DNA of 64,000 nucleotides from Thermotoga profunda AZM34c06. Its GTDB lineage: Bacteria > Thermotogota > Thermotogae > Thermotogales > DSM-5069. The translations under genes were made by a program, and so were the position numbers. Positions within the stretch are counted from its first letter, which is position 1, and the number at the start of each line of letters is the position of its first letter. The notes under the pieces are model-generated. The model saw only the letters and a list, made by a program, of their open reading frames with translations, was not told the origin of the DNA and searched no databases. Location: the NCBI RefSeq assembly GCF_000828675.1, contig NZ_AP014510.1, forward strand, positions 124,001 through 188,000, written 5' to 3'. Positions 18,642 through 28,582 of the stretch are shown here, piece after piece.

Positions 18642-20273
18642 GTGGAGCGAAAGACCATAAAAGCCTCTTCAATCGAAGAACTTCTCTCTATTCTGGAAAA
18701 AGACTATGGACCAAATTGGTATGAGAAAATAACTGTTGAAATGATGGAAACAGCAGAACAGATCGAGGCTACTATCAAACCTGTAGAAATAATCGATCCA
18801 AAAATAGCTTTTGAAAAACTCTCTATGCTTCAAATTAAGTCTATCTCTCTGCCAGATCTGAGTAATGTCGAACAACAATATGCACAACCAATAGTAAAAG
18901 TCAATCTTTCCGAAGATAAAATGCAAGCAACTGTGTTGATAATACCAGGATTTGAAAGAATATTACCAACTGTCGAAGAAATCAAACAAGCGCTGTCTGA
19001 TTCAAAAGTTGTATACGGTATAGATGAAAAAGCAATTGAATCAATCATTGAAGAAAAAAAGATCTTCGCAGAGGTAATAGTTGCACGCGGAAAGAATCCC
19101 ATCCCTTCAAGGGATGCTTCTGTCGAATTTTTCTTTCCTCCATCGGGATTTGTTTGCGAAAAACACCAGCAAGAGACATTTGATCCAGCATCTTTTTACA
19201 AGATCTTCACCTGTAAAAAAGGTGATGTGCTTGCAATAAAAAAACCCGTAGAGTATGGTCAAGATGGCTTTACGGTCACTGGAGAGATAGTAAAAACTGA
19301 AAAACCTAAAGATATAAATTTAGCAACCTTTGTTGGAGAAAACGTAGAGATATCCGAGGACAACACAAAAATCGTGGCGACTTGCGATGGTCAACCTTAT
19401 TTGAAAAATTCAAAGATACACGTGAGAAATGTACTCGTGGTAGATGGCGATCTTGGCTATGAAACGGGAAATATCGACTTCAACGCAAGTGTTGTGATTC
19501 GTGGGAATGCGGAGGGACCTTTCAAGATAAATGCTGGTGGAGATGTGCTCATACTGGGTGTGCTTGGAGAGGTGCAGGTGAATTGTGGAGGATCACTCAG
19601 GGTTCAAGGTGGTGTTTTCGGTAGGGGTAAAGGGGTTGTGAAGGTAACAAAAGATTTTGCAGCAAAGTTTGTGAGTGAAGCACAGATTTTTTGTGGAGGA
19701 AATATTCTTGTTGAAGAATATATCATGAATTCAACTGTTATATGCAATGGTGATGTGAAAGTCTTTGGCAAAGGAGTCATAAGCGGAGGTGTTATCAAAG
19801 CTGCTGGAAATATCGAGGCAGGCGAGATAGGAAGTCCAGCGAATCTTCGCACAGTTGTTTTTGCTGGAATAGACTATGAGTATGAATCAAAGTACACCGA
19901 ACTTCAAAAAAGCCTTATCGAAACAATGAGACGTATAAACCTTCTTTCCAACACTGAAAATTCTATCAGGGCTCAACTGATGCAAGTGAAAGATATTCAG
20001 AAAAGAGGATCCTTAAAGCAACTTCTTGAGAAGATTCAAACGGCAAAATTCACTTTTGAGAAACAACTTCAAAAGATTCGAAATAGTTTAAATATACTCA
20101 AATTGAACATCCAGGTTGATAAATTGAAATTTGGAGCAAGAGTGAAAATAAGGAAGCTCTGTCATCCAAATGTTAAAGTGGGAATAGGCTTGATCAGTAA
20201 ACTCAACACTGATGAAATAAGATCTTGTGAATTTTTCTTGGACAGGAATTCGGGGAAGATCACGTACAAATGA
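18642..20273 (+). CDS. FapA (DUF342) family polymer protein
   Basis: 543 residues. An N-terminal Jag-like segment (EELLSILEKDYGPNWYEKI) is followed by the DUF342/FapA core: KKGDVLAIKKPVEYGQDG and TCDGQPYLKN, then a right-handed beta-helix with short repeating strands (about 255-415), and a C-terminal coiled coil (about 420-505). No membrane segment. FapA-type proteins are linked to flagellar assembly or cell polarity in other bacteria; none of those partners is nearby. GTG 18642 follows GGGG at 18631-18634; other starts are possible. It converges on the HD-GYP gene with only 3 bases between stops. Confidence 0.8.
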   Translation: MERKTIKASSIEELLSILEKDYGPNWYEKITVEMMETAEQIEATIKPVEIIDPKIAFEKLSMLQIKSISLPDLSNVEQQYAQPIVKVNLSEDKMQATVLIIPGFERILPTVEEIKQALSDSKVVYGIDEKAIESIIEEKKIFAEVIVARGKNPIPSRDASVEFFFPPSGFVCEKHQQETFDPASFYKIFTCKKGDVLAIKKPVEYGQDGFTVTGEIVKTEKPKDINLATFVGENVEISEDNTKIVATCDGQPYLKNSKIHVRNVLVVDGDLGYETGNIDFNASVVIRGNAEGPFKINAGGDVLILGVLGEVQVNCGGSLRVQGGVFGRGKGVVKVTKDFAAKFVSEAQIFCGGNILVEEYIMNSTVICNGDVKVFGKGVISGGVIKAAGNIEAGEIGSPANLRTVVFAGIDYEYESKYTELQKSLIETMRRINLLSNTENSIRAQLMQVKDIQKRGSLKQLLEKIQTAKFTFEKQLQKIRNSLNILKLNIQVDKLKFGARVKIRKLCHPNVKVGIGLISKLNTDEIRSCEFFLDRNSGKITYK

Positions 20274-20276
20274 AAA

Positions 20277-22301
20277 TCAAGAATGAGATATATTTTGACT
20301 CAAGATCATACTGATGAATTCTTCTGAAAGCTTAGGGTCAAACTGAGAGCCGCTGCAGCGTTTGATTTCTTCTACTGCTTCCTGAATGCTCATTGCTCTT
20401 TTATATGGTCTTGCTGTAGTCATCGCATCAAAACTATCTGCCAAACACAGTATTCTTGATTCAAAGGGTATTTGTTCTGCAACAAGGCCATCTGGATATC
20501 CTTTACCATCGAATCGCTCATGGTGATGTCTCACTATATGCGCGATATTCTCCAAACCTGCTTCTGTTAATAATTCATAACTCTTTACAGGGTGAATCTT
20601 CACATATTCATATTCCTCGGTTGAAAGATAACCATTTTTGTTCAGAATTTGTTGATTTACAAAGATCTTTCCCACATCGTGCACAAGACCTGCCCAGTAG
20701 AGTCTACGAATAATCTCTCTATCCAATTTCAGCCATTCTGCGAATTTTGCGGCATAATTTGCCACATTCTCCGAATGGCCTTTTGTATAGTAATCATAAT
20801 ACTCAAGCGCTTTTGTCATAACCACGAGCAATCTTCTGTGGAAAATTCCCTGCTCTCTTATGTAACTCCTCAAAGAAAGAAAAGTCGCTATGAAATTGGC
20901 AAGTCTTTGGAGATTATCCTTAGAAACAGATAAACTACCTGTATTGTAAAAAAGAACGCCATGAATTGTATTTGGTGACTGTATCAATTGCAATTGACAA
21001 TCATTTTCTTGAATTGGCTCTTTGCAAATCTGTGACACGGACTTCTTTATCGTCTCAGCCAAATGTTGATCTTGAAAATCCATGGTTTCATCGACTCTCT
21101 GAGATATCAACTCATCCTTGTCGCGACATATAACAAAAAGCGTCTTACCTTTTTCACTCGATCTGAGAGCTACTCCGATCAAATCTATTTCATTTGCATA
21201 TTCTTTAAAGACTTTGAGTAATTCAAACAAAAAATCTTTCTCTTGAATACTCTCATAGGTCATCTTTGAGGCAATATCCAAGAGTTTTAAAAACGCATCT
21301 TGAAAAGCCAATGCCTGTTTGGTTTTTTCTTCAAGTTCTTTATTCGTATTGGTGAGCTCTTCATTCATTGCTTCCATTTCTTGGAATGAAGCCCTCAATT
21401 CTTGGTTCAAAGCATCGAGCTCCTCATTTGCCGCGACTAATTCTTGATTTTTCCTGTTCAATTCTTCTGTTCTTTTAGCCACTATCCTTGCAAGATAACG
21501 ATTCAAAAGCAAAACTGTCATAAAAATGATGACAAAAACTGCGGTACCGATTATCAAAAGATACCAAAACCACACTGGTATAAGATGAGTTGGTTTGGCA
21601 AAGGGACCTATTATTTTCTGCATCTCCTGTCTGCTTATTTCAGACAAGCCTTTGTTTATAAGTTGAGCAATATCATGTCTATCTATGGGAAAAGCAAAAT
21701 AGATTTGCTGAATCGAAATGGGATTGAGCGTTGAAAATTCGTGAAAGATTTCTTCTTTGATCAAATAGTACTGTGCGGGAAGATCTTCCATAACAAAAAC
21801 ATCGATATTACCAGACTTGGCAGCCAGAATGAGTTCTTCACTGTTTGCGTAATACTTAAAAGTTATAGAAGAATTTCTTTGTCTGAGTAGTTTTTCATTC
21901 GCATCAGATTCCACTACTCCCACCAGATAAGGTGTTAGATCCGAGAAAGACTTTATGTTCAAAGACTTTCTGAAATACACTCTACTCTCAACATTCATCA
22001 CCGGTTCTGAAAAAAGAAAGACCTTCTCTCTTTCGGGAGTTTTGAAAATGAAATTGATCATATCCGCTTGCCCTGTTTGTAGCTTTTCCAAAGCCTGTGA
22101 GAATGGTAGAAGTTCTATATCAAAAGAGATGCCAAGTTTTTTCTCAAGTAATTGGAGTATCTGAACTGTTATTCCTGCAGGTTTTCCCGTTTCATCTATC
22201 CAGATAAACGGTGGATATTCTTCTCCACTCACGAATTTGACCTTTAAACCGAAAATAAATGTCACGAAAGTCAGAAGAAAAACAACAGATATTTTTTTCA
22301 C
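20277..22301 (-). CDS. Membrane HD-GYP phosphodiesterase with solute-binding sensor
   Basis: 674 residues. Signal/TM segment at the N-terminus, then an amino-acid-binding type periplasmic domain (SBP_bac_3, about 22-255; [18 protein letters not shown]), a membrane helix ([17 protein letters not shown]), a coiled coil rich in E, L and N, a GAF-like region, and a C-terminal HD-GYP domain with HDVGK and [11 protein letters not shown] intact. HD-GYP enzymes hydrolyse cyclic di-GMP, so this probably lowers c-di-GMP in response to an extracellular solute. I chose GTG 22301 with GGGGGT upstream; a longer frame runs into the proS promoter. The GGDEF gene at 46484 could be a counterpart. Confidence 0.9.
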   Translation of the reverse strand: MKKISVVFLLTFVTFIFGLKVKFVSGEEYPPFIWIDETGKPAGITVQILQLLEKKLGISFDIELLPFSQALEKLQTGQADMINFIFKTPEREKVFLFSEPVMNVESRVYFRKSLNIKSFSDLTPYLVGVVESDANEKLLRQRNSSITFKYYANSEELILAAKSGNIDVFVMEDLPAQYYLIKEEIFHEFSTLNPISIQQIYFAFPIDRHDIAQLINKGLSEISRQEMQKIIGPFAKPTHLIPVWFWYLLIIGTAVFVIIFMTVLLLNRYLARIVAKRTEELNRKNQELVAANEELDALNQELRASFQEMEAMNEELTNTNKELEEKTKQALAFQDAFLKLLDIASKMTYESIQEKDFLFELLKVFKEYANEIDLIGVALRSSEKGKTLFVICRDKDELISQRVDETMDFQDQHLAETIKKSVSQICKEPIQENDCQLQLIQSPNTIHGVLFYNTGSLSVSKDNLQRLANFIATFLSLRSYIREQGIFHRRLLVVMTKALEYYDYYTKGHSENVANYAAKFAEWLKLDREIIRRLYWAGLVHDVGKIFVNQQILNKNGYLSTEEYEYVKIHPVKSYELLTEAGLENIAHIVRHHHERFDGKGYPDGLVAEQIPFESRILCLADSFDAMTTARPYKRAMSIQEAVEEIKRCSGSQFDPKLSEEFISMILSQNISHS

Positions 22302-22356
22302 ATGAAAGTACCCCCAAGTCAAATAATCTAATGATGATTTTATCACAAACAACTGA

Positions 22357-22362
22357 TATAAT
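22357..22362 (+). promoter_or_regulatory. Candidate -10 of proS
   Basis: A perfect TATAAT sits 26 bases before the proS start in the 86-base divergent region. No good -35 is visible at the expected distance, so this is a tentative call. Confidence 0.4.
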
Positions 22363-22387
22363 CTGTGAAAGAATGGAGGTGTCAGGT

Positions 22388-24115
22388 GTGAGATTTTCTC
22401 AACTATATGCACCTACTTTGAAGGAGGCTCCTTCGGATGCCGAGGTCATAAGCCATGCCCTTTTGTACAGGGCAGGTTTCATAAGAAAAGTTGCTGCAGG
22501 TGTTTATTCGTATCTACCATTAGCAAAAAGAACACTTTCAAAAATCGAAAAGATAGTGAGAGAAGAAATGAACGCCATAGGTGCCCAAGAAGTTTCTATG
22601 CCCATAATCCAACCGGCGGAGTTGTGGAAGATCACAGGACGATGGGAAGATTATGGTCCAGAAATGATGAAATTGAGAGATAGGCATGATAGAGAATTCA
22701 CATTAGGACCAACACACGAAGAGGTATTCACACAAGTTGTCAAGGATGAACTTCGTTCCTACAAACAGCTGCCTGTTTTTCTATACCAAATAGGTTCAAA
22801 ATACAGAGATGAAATAAGACCGAGGTTCGGTCTTCTCAGAGCAAGGGAATTCATCATGAAAGATGGTTACAGTTTTCATGATAGTCAGGAATCTTTGAAC
22901 GAAGCTTACGAAGCATGTAGAAGAGCTTACAGCAAGATCACTGAAAGGATTGGTTTGGAATATGCCATCACCGAAGCTGCTTCTGGTGCTATAGGTGGTA
23001 GCGAATCTCATGAATTTGTGAGTTTTGCTCCGGTGGGAGAGACAAATCTCTTAAAGTGCGAAAGATGTGGATATTCATCAAATGATGAACAAGCACCCTA
23101 TAAAGGTGAATACACAAAGAACGACGATATCGAAAAACCTTTAAACTTAGTTCATACACCGAACGTGAAAACCGTTGAGCAAGTTGCCAATTTCTTAAAT
23201 GTCAAACCAAGTCAAATAGTAAAATCTCTTCTCTTTGTTGGAAGGAATGGCTTTGTGATGGCACTGATCCAGGGTGATAGAGAGCTGAATGTGGAAAAGT
23301 TAAAGGTACATGTGAACGATCAATCACTTAGACTTGCTGAGCCAAATGAAGTTTTTGAAACTTTCAATGTTCCAATAGGTTTTATAGGACCTGTCGGTAT
23401 CAAAGATGTCCGGGTGATAGCCGATCATGGAATCAAATACATGAAGAACGTTGTCGTTGGAGGAATGAAGCAAGATTATCACTACGTCAATGCCAACCTC
23501 AGCAGAGATTTTTCTGCAGATTCTTACACAGATCTTCGTGTAGTGCAGGCAGGTGATCCTTGTCCAAATTGTGGAGCACCTTTGATCGGTTCTAAGGGGA
23601 TAGAACTTGGCCATGTTTTCAAACTCGGCACAAAGTATTCGAAGTCGATGAGTGCAATGTACATGGATCAAAATGGTGATCTGAAGCCTTTCATAATGGG
23701 ATGTTATGGCTGGGGTGTCTCAAGAACAATGGCTGCTGTCGTTGAACAATTGCACGATGAAGATGGGATCATCTGGCCAAGATCGATTTCACCATTTGAA
23801 GTCATCATAACAGTTGTCTCAATACAAGATCAAAACCAAAAAATTCTTGCCGAGCGTATTTACAAAGACCTAACGGAAAAAGGCGTGGAAGTTCTTTTGG
23901 ACGACAGAGAACTTTCACCTGGAATGAAATTTAAAGATGCCGATTTAATCGGTTTTCCACTGAGAATAACAGTTGGAAAAACCCTTACAGAAGGGTTTGT
24001 AGAATTGAAACTGAGAAATCAAATAAAACCACAAAAAATAAGAGTCGAAGGCAACGATGTTGTTTCAAAAACCATCGAAATGCTCAATAACTACAATCCA
24101 CACAAGAAGGTGTAG
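22388..24115 (+). CDS. proS: Prolyl-tRNA synthetase (bacterial type with editing domain)
   Basis: 575 residues. Class II synthetase: motif 1 (SYLPLAKR ... [17 protein letters not shown]), motif 2 ([23 protein letters not shown]) and motif 3 ([17 protein letters not shown]) are present, with a C-terminal anticodon-binding domain. Between motifs 2 and 3 lies an inserted YbaK-like domain (about 225-385) that deacylates Ala-tRNA-Pro. GTG 22388 is 7 bases after GGAGGT (22375-22380). ftsY follows after 3 bases. Confidence 0.97.
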   Translation: MRFSQLYAPTLKEAPSDAEVISHALLYRAGFIRKVAAGVYSYLPLAKRTLSKIEKIVREEMNAIGAQEVSMPIIQPAELWKITGRWEDYGPEMMKLRDRHDREFTLGPTHEEVFTQVVKDELRSYKQLPVFLYQIGSKYRDEIRPRFGLLRAREFIMKDGYSFHDSQESLNEAYEACRRAYSKITERIGLEYAITEAASGAIGGSESHEFVSFAPVGETNLLKCERCGYSSNDEQAPYKGEYTKNDDIEKPLNLVHTPNVKTVEQVANFLNVKPSQIVKSLLFVGRNGFVMALIQGDRELNVEKLKVHVNDQSLRLAEPNEVFETFNVPIGFIGPVGIKDVRVIADHGIKYMKNVVVGGMKQDYHYVNANLSRDFSADSYTDLRVVQAGDPCPNCGAPLIGSKGIELGHVFKLGTKYSKSMSAMYMDQNGDLKPFIMGCYGWGVSRTMAAVVEQLHDEDGIIWPRSISPFEVIITVVSIQDQNQKILAERIYKDLTEKGVEVLLDDRELSPGMKFKDADLIGFPLRITVGKTLTEGFVELKLRNQIKPQKIRVEGNDVVSKTIEMLNNYNPHKKV

Positions 24116-24118
24116 AAA

Positions 24119-25003
24119 ATGGGATTTTTCGAAAAACTAAAAGCAGGACTTTCAAAGGCAAGAAAGACATTTTTTGAAGGTCTCTCACAACTGTTAAAAG
24201 GTAAAAGAATAAGTAATGAGATACTTGAAGAACTCGAAGAGAGATTGATAGCAGCAGATGTGGGATATGAAACAACGCATTATATACTTGAAAAACTAAA
24301 ACAAATTCAAACAGATGACGCATACAATGCACTCAAGGAAATTCTCATAGAACTTCTTTCAAATGGCAACGAAATCGACTTGAAATCACATTCGCCATTT
24401 GTAATAACAATCGTTGGAGTCAACGGTACTGGGAAAACCACAACCGCGGCAAAGTTAGGTGCGTATTTTCAATCACTTGGAAAAACAGTTGTTCTTGGGG
24501 CGGCAGATACCTTCAGGGCTGCCGCGATTGAACAACTGGAAGAGTGGGGACGCAGAATTGGATGTACTGTGATAAGCCACAACGAAGGTGCAGATTCAGC
24601 AGCAGTTGCATTTGACACAGTCAATCATGCAAAAGCAAGACAAAAAGACATAGTAATAATCGACACTGCTGGAAGGTTACATACAAAGAAAAATCTCATG
24701 GAAGAATTGAGAAAGGTCCACAGAGTTATCAATAAAGTCGTCGAAGGAGCACCACATGAGGTTCTCTTGGTGATAGATGCAACCACAGGGCAAAATGGAC
24801 TTGTACAAGCCAGGATTTTCAAAGAAATGGTCAATGTAACTGGTGTCGTGATAACCAAACTTGATGGCACAGCGAAAGGTGGTATAGCTCTGGCTATCAA
24901 AAAAGAACTCGGTCTTCCAATAAAATTCATAGGAATTGGAGAAGACGTTGAAGATCTCAGACCCTTCAACGCAAAAGAATTCGTAGATGCTCTCTTAGAT
25001 TGA
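24119..25003 (+). CDS. ftsY: Signal recognition particle receptor FtsY
   Basis: 294-residue SRP-family GTPase that delivers ribosome-nascent chains to the membrane. Short N-terminal part without the acidic A domain of E. coli, then the helical N domain and the G domain: GVNGTGKTT (P-loop), DTFRAAAIEQL, DTAGRLHTKKNLMEEL, TKLDGTAKGG. ATG 24119. It converges with the DUF2804 gene with one base between stops and no terminator. Confidence 0.96.
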   Translation: MGFFEKLKAGLSKARKTFFEGLSQLLKGKRISNEILEELEERLIAADVGYETTHYILEKLKQIQTDDAYNALKEILIELLSNGNEIDLKSHSPFVITIVGVNGTGKTTTAAKLGAYFQSLGKTVVLGAADTFRAAAIEQLEEWGRRIGCTVISHNEGADSAAVAFDTVNHAKARQKDIVIIDTAGRLHTKKNLMEELRKVHRVINKVVEGAPHEVLLVIDATTGQNGLVQARIFKEMVNVTGVVITKLDGTAKGGIALAIKKELGLPIKFIGIGEDVEDLRPFNAKEFVDALLD

Positions 25004-25004
25004 T

Positions 25005-26024
25005 CTACCAGCGGGCATGGTGTTCTTCAGCCCAACCAATAGCATCTCTGACTATGTATGTTTTTCTATTTTCATCTCTCACGAAACCTTTAAAAGTTCC
25101 TATCATTTGGTGAACCTTTGAATAAAGCAACAAGAGATTTGTCTTGGCTGTGCGGTGATAAATTGGATGGAATTCCAAGTCGATATCATCTGAATCTTTT
25201 GAATATATATGCCACGGCTTCATCAAATCATTTTTATCGTATTGAAAAACAACATCGCTTGCAATTTTGTTGAGTTTTCCATTTATCAGGACTCCATTTT
25301 CGTTTGTCCCAGTCTGGTCGGTCCAGCCAGCTCCCAGATTTGCACCCAGAACTATTTCATCGTCTAAATTGGCAGCAAAGCTCGCCCAATTCCAAAAAGT
25401 AGAATATTTCCAGACACCTCTTCCAAAATCCAGTGTAGCAAATGTTTTACTCGAATCAAGGTTATAAACCCTGTCATCAACAGAGATCTGTCCTTGCGCT
25501 TGCAAGCAAAATTGCTTACTTGTATACTGGAACCTTCGCCAACTCCACGGGACGACCACATTCAAAGATTCGGTATTGGCGTGAAAAACTTCAATGTTGG
25601 CTTTTATATTTTTCTTTTCAGAAGTTATAAACTGCGCTTCAATGACCGTTGTCCCAGAATGTCTCTTGAAACTCACATTCATTTTCTTTGAATTGAAAAC
25701 CACATCTTCATCGATCCCATTCGGCACATCACATCCAATACCAAATGGTGTCACAACGGTTTCTTCGAAAAACTCCTTGGTACGGAGATCAAGAAAATAA
25801 CAAAAGACAACGCCAATGTAATCCAAGTTAGAAATCGTTGCTGAGAAAAGACACTCTTGATTAAAAACAGCCCAGTAATTCCATTTCTTTTTTCTAAGAA
25901 AATGATCTGTCAAATTACACTGAATCAATGGCTTTCTTGACCAACCAAGTGCCGATGGGTTCAATCTACCACCCTTCAGACATAAATTTACAGGCTCAGT
26001 TATCTCGACACTCTCTTTTTTCAC
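25005..26024 (-). CDS. DUF2804 family protein
   Basis: 339 residues, aromatic-rich, beta-rich in appearance, with no signal peptide. The C-terminal GWAEEHHARW and the WNWASFAANL region are typical of DUF2804, a family of unknown function with a lipocalin-like look. ATG at 26024 overlaps the sdaAA stop by 4 bases, so it is the last gene of the hppA-sdaA operon. Nothing links it biochemically to serine metabolism. Confidence 0.75.
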   Translation of the reverse strand: MKKESVEITEPVNLCLKGGRLNPSALGWSRKPLIQCNLTDHFLRKKKWNYWAVFNQECLFSATISNLDYIGVVFCYFLDLRTKEFFEETVVTPFGIGCDVPNGIDEDVVFNSKKMNVSFKRHSGTTVIEAQFITSEKKNIKANIEVFHANTESLNVVVPWSWRRFQYTSKQFCLQAQGQISVDDRVYNLDSSKTFATLDFGRGVWKYSTFWNWASFAANLDDEIVLGANLGAGWTDQTGTNENGVLINGKLNKIASDVVFQYDKNDLMKPWHIYSKDSDDIDLEFHPIYHRTAKTNLLLLYSKVHQMIGTFKGFVRDENRKTYIVRDAIGWAEEHHARW

Positions 26025-26884
26025 AACAATTCACCTCTTATTTTTTCCATAAGGGAGATAGCTGTCTTGGTCGAAGCTATTCCACCCATGCCTGTCTCAC
26101 GGAGTTCTTCTGCCAACAGTCCACCAACTCTTGACATTGCTTGAACAACTTCATCAAAGGGTATAACACTTTCTATACCTGAAAGCGCCATCTCTGCTGT
26201 AGCAATAGCGATGTTCACCGCCACTGCATTTCTTTTCACACATGGTACCTCGACAAAACCACCCACTGGATCGCAAACAAGCCCCATCAGAGATTTCAGA
26301 GAAAGAGCAGCAGCATGGGACACTTTCGTACTATTTTTGGATAAGCTATACACTGCCATTGAACTTGCCATCGCAGTAGCAGTACCGATTTCTGCTTGAC
26401 AACCGGCAACGGCTCCGGAAATTGAAACCTTCTGAGCTATACAAGTTCCTATCGCACCAGCAACTATTAAACCATCAACGAGTGATTCTTCAGGTATATT
26501 CTTCACTTTTCTGAGAGCATAAGCCATAGCCGGTACAATTCCACAGGAACCAGCCGTTGGACAGGCAACTATCTTGCCCATCGAGGCATTAGCTTCAGAG
26601 ATAGAAAGTGCAGCAACTGTTGCTATGTAATTGAACTCTCCCATCATTTGAGGTCGGTACTGACCAAACAGAAAAGCATTGTCACCACAAAGACCTGTGA
26701 GAGTCTTCTGGCTTTTGGCAAAATTCTTTTCAGATATCTCGAGCATCGTTCTCAAAAATATCCTTGTTTTATTTCTAAGTTCAATGGGATCTGAACCATC
26801 CTCCATCATTTGAGACAGCAAAATCACTTCATGCAAAGGTTGTCCTAATTTATGCTCTAATTCAATCAACTCACTGAAGTTCAT
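26021..26884 (-). CDS. sdaAA: L-serine dehydratase, alpha subunit (iron-sulfur)
   Basis: 287 residues. With SdaAB it deaminates L-serine to pyruvate and ammonia using an oxygen-labile [4Fe-4S] cluster. Cluster cysteines are in ACPTAGSCGIVPA and LVCDPVGGFVEVPC; the family motif EANASMGKIV is intact. ATG 26884 has CAGGTG six bases upstream; GTG 26893 lies inside that SD. Twenty bases separate it from sdaAB. Confidence 0.94.
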   Translation of the reverse strand: MNFSELIELEHKLGQPLHEVILLSQMMEDGSDPIELRNKTRIFLRTMLEISEKNFAKSQKTLTGLCGDNAFLFGQYRPQMMGEFNYIATVAALSISEANASMGKIVACPTAGSCGIVPAMAYALRKVKNIPEESLVDGLIVAGAIGTCIAQKVSISGAVAGCQAEIGTATAMASSMAVYSLSKNSTKVSHAAALSLKSLMGLVCDPVGGFVEVPCVKRNAVAVNIAIATAEMALSGIESVIPFDEVVQAMSRVGGLLAEELRETGMGGIASTKTAISLMEKIRGELL

Positions 26885-26904
26885 AAATATCACCTGAAAA
26901 GATT

Positions 26905-27558
26905 CTACAGGAAATCGTCTTTTGGTACAAAATAATACTCAAGAACGGGAGAAAGTTTTGAAAGCTCTTGAAAATTCTCAACGGGTGAGTCGAGTTCTAT
27001 TATGGTCAAAGCCTTGGCTTGAAGTAGATTTATTCTTCTGAGATAAAGATTTGCAATATTTGTTCTTATGCCACTCAAAATTCTCGAAAGAGCTCCTGGT
27101 TCATCTTTATTAACGATTATCAATGTATCATAATGCCAGCTCAAATTACATTCAACATCATCTATCTTAGTGATCTTAATCGCTCCACCACCGATTGAAC
27201 ATCCTTCTACTTCATGTTGGTTTTTATCTGTCTGGATCTTTATTTTCACTGTATTTGGATGAACGTTGCCAAGGTCAGTTACAGTAAAAAAATAATTCAA
27301 ACCAATCTTTTTTGCCAAGAGATATGAATCTTTTATCCTTTCATCGTCATATCTCAATCCCATAATACCAGCCAGTAAGGCTCTATCTGTTCCATGTCCC
27401 TTAAAGGTCTTGGCAAAAGACCCATGTAAGAGAAAATCAACCTGCTTTGGTACCTGTCCGATCATCTTGTATACGAATCTTGAGATTCTCATTGCACCGA
27501 GTGTGTGAGAACTCGATGGTCCTACCATCACAGGACCTATAATCTCTAAAAAATTCAC
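26905..27558 (-). CDS. sdaAB: L-serine dehydratase, beta subunit
   Basis: 217 residues. The N-terminal IGPVMVGPSSSHTLGA is diagnostic of the SdaB-type beta domain, and an ACT domain occupies about 140-210 (TLIIVNKDEPGALSRILSG), likely binding serine. Two-gene serine dehydratases occur in Firmicutes and Thermotogae. It follows the atypical PFK gene after 9 bases, with AGGTGG-type SD at 27560-27566 on the minus strand. Confidence 0.93.
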   Translation of the reverse strand: MNFLEIIGPVMVGPSSSHTLGAMRISRFVYKMIGQVPKQVDFLLHGSFAKTFKGHGTDRALLAGIMGLRYDDERIKDSYLLAKKIGLNYFFTVTDLGNVHPNTVKIKIQTDKNQHEVEGCSIGGGAIKITKIDDVECNLSWHYDTLIIVNKDEPGALSRILSGIRTNIANLYLRRINLLQAKALTIIELDSPVENFQELSKLSPVLEYYFVPKDDFL

Positions 27559-27567
27559 AAAACCACC

Positions 27568-28578
27568 TCAGTAGAAAAGTTTTGCCAGACTTCTCAGATA
27601 TTCATCGACTACTTTCACATTGACCATTGTTTCAGAATATGGCACCTCCGTCACAGTCAATCCTCTCATACCGAGCGCATGATAAACCCTTGCGGATTTG
27701 ACCATCTCTACAGCACGCGTTGACATTTGGGTGGCAATTATTCTATCCATGCAAACAGGGCTACCACCTCTTTGCAAATATCCGAGGTTTGTATATCTCC
27801 ACTCTATTCCAATATCTTTTAGTTGTTTTTCAATATAAATACCTATGACTTGTGCTGCTGGCGTTCTTTCGTCGGTACCAGTCATCTCGTACATCTCCTT
27901 GGGCAAGATTGTGCCACTCTCAACAACAACAATTGAAAATCTCTTTTGACTCTCATAGCGACTGCGAATCTTATTTAGAAGATCTTCTTGATTAATGGGT
28001 TCGGCATCAGTTATAACATAATCGGCTCCACCAGCGAGCCCGCCGGTCACTGCTATCCATCCACTTGGTTTTCCCATGGTCTCAACAATCATAACTCTGT
28101 GGTGTGATTCTGCGGTTGCATGAAGCATGTCAAGTGCTTCTCTGACATGTTCGATAGCAGTAAAAAAGCCTATTGAAAAATCTGTAAACGGCAAATCATT
28201 GTCTATAGTCGCTGGGACAAGAATAGAAGGAATGTTTACTTTGGCAAGCTTCAAGGCGGCTTTTGCACCAAGTCTGCCACCGAGTATGAGAAAAGAAGTT
28301 ACAGAGTACTGTTCAAATTTTTTCATGATCTTCTTGATTTCCTCATCTTCTTGAGGGACAAAGAGAGATGTGCCAAGGATTGTTCCTCCACGGTGAAGTA
28401 TGCCAGAAACCGAAGACTTAGTCATAACATCGAGTTTGTCGGTGAGGAGTCCTTCAAAACCATCTTTAACACCAACAATTTCAATACCAACTTCACAGCC
28501 TTTCATCACCGCTGCCCTGATAGCTGCATTCAATCCAGGGCAATCATTTCCCACACACAGTACAGCTATTCTCTTCAT
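27568..28578 (-). CDS. Atypical 6-phosphofructokinase-family protein
   Basis: 336 residues aligning along its whole length with bacterial PfkA. Substrate-site residues are kept: TIDND at 124-128 with the catalytic Asp126, RGGT near 63-66, ETMGKPSG, the sugar-side Glu in VVVESG, and LQRGGSP. The phosphoryl-donor loop is broken: the usual GGDGS (ATP) or GGDD (PPi) reads GGRLG at 100-104, and the N-terminal GGDAPG reads GNDCPG. It may use another donor, another substrate, or be a regulatory pseudoenzyme. ATG 28578 has GGGAGGT upstream and lies 4 bases after hppA. Confidence 0.8.
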   Translation of the reverse strand: MKRIAVLCVGNDCPGLNAAIRAAVMKGCEVGIEIVGVKDGFEGLLTDKLDVMTKSSVSGILHRGGTILGTSLFVPQEDEEIKKIMKKFEQYSVTSFLILGGRLGAKAALKLAKVNIPSILVPATIDNDLPFTDFSIGFFTAIEHVREALDMLHATAESHHRVMIVETMGKPSGWIAVTGGLAGGADYVITDAEPINQEDLLNKIRSRYESQKRFSIVVVESGTILPKEMYEMTGTDERTPAAQVIGIYIEKQLKDIGIEWRYTNLGYLQRGGSPVCMDRIIATQMSTRAVEMVKSARVYHALGMRGLTVTEVPYSETMVNVKVVDEYLRSLAKLFY

Positions 28579-28582
28579 AAAT

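Noticed and set aside
22302-22412. Longer N-terminus of the HD-GYP sensor
   Set aside because: It would run through the proS promoter and SD on the other strand and add a non-homologous segment before the signal peptide.
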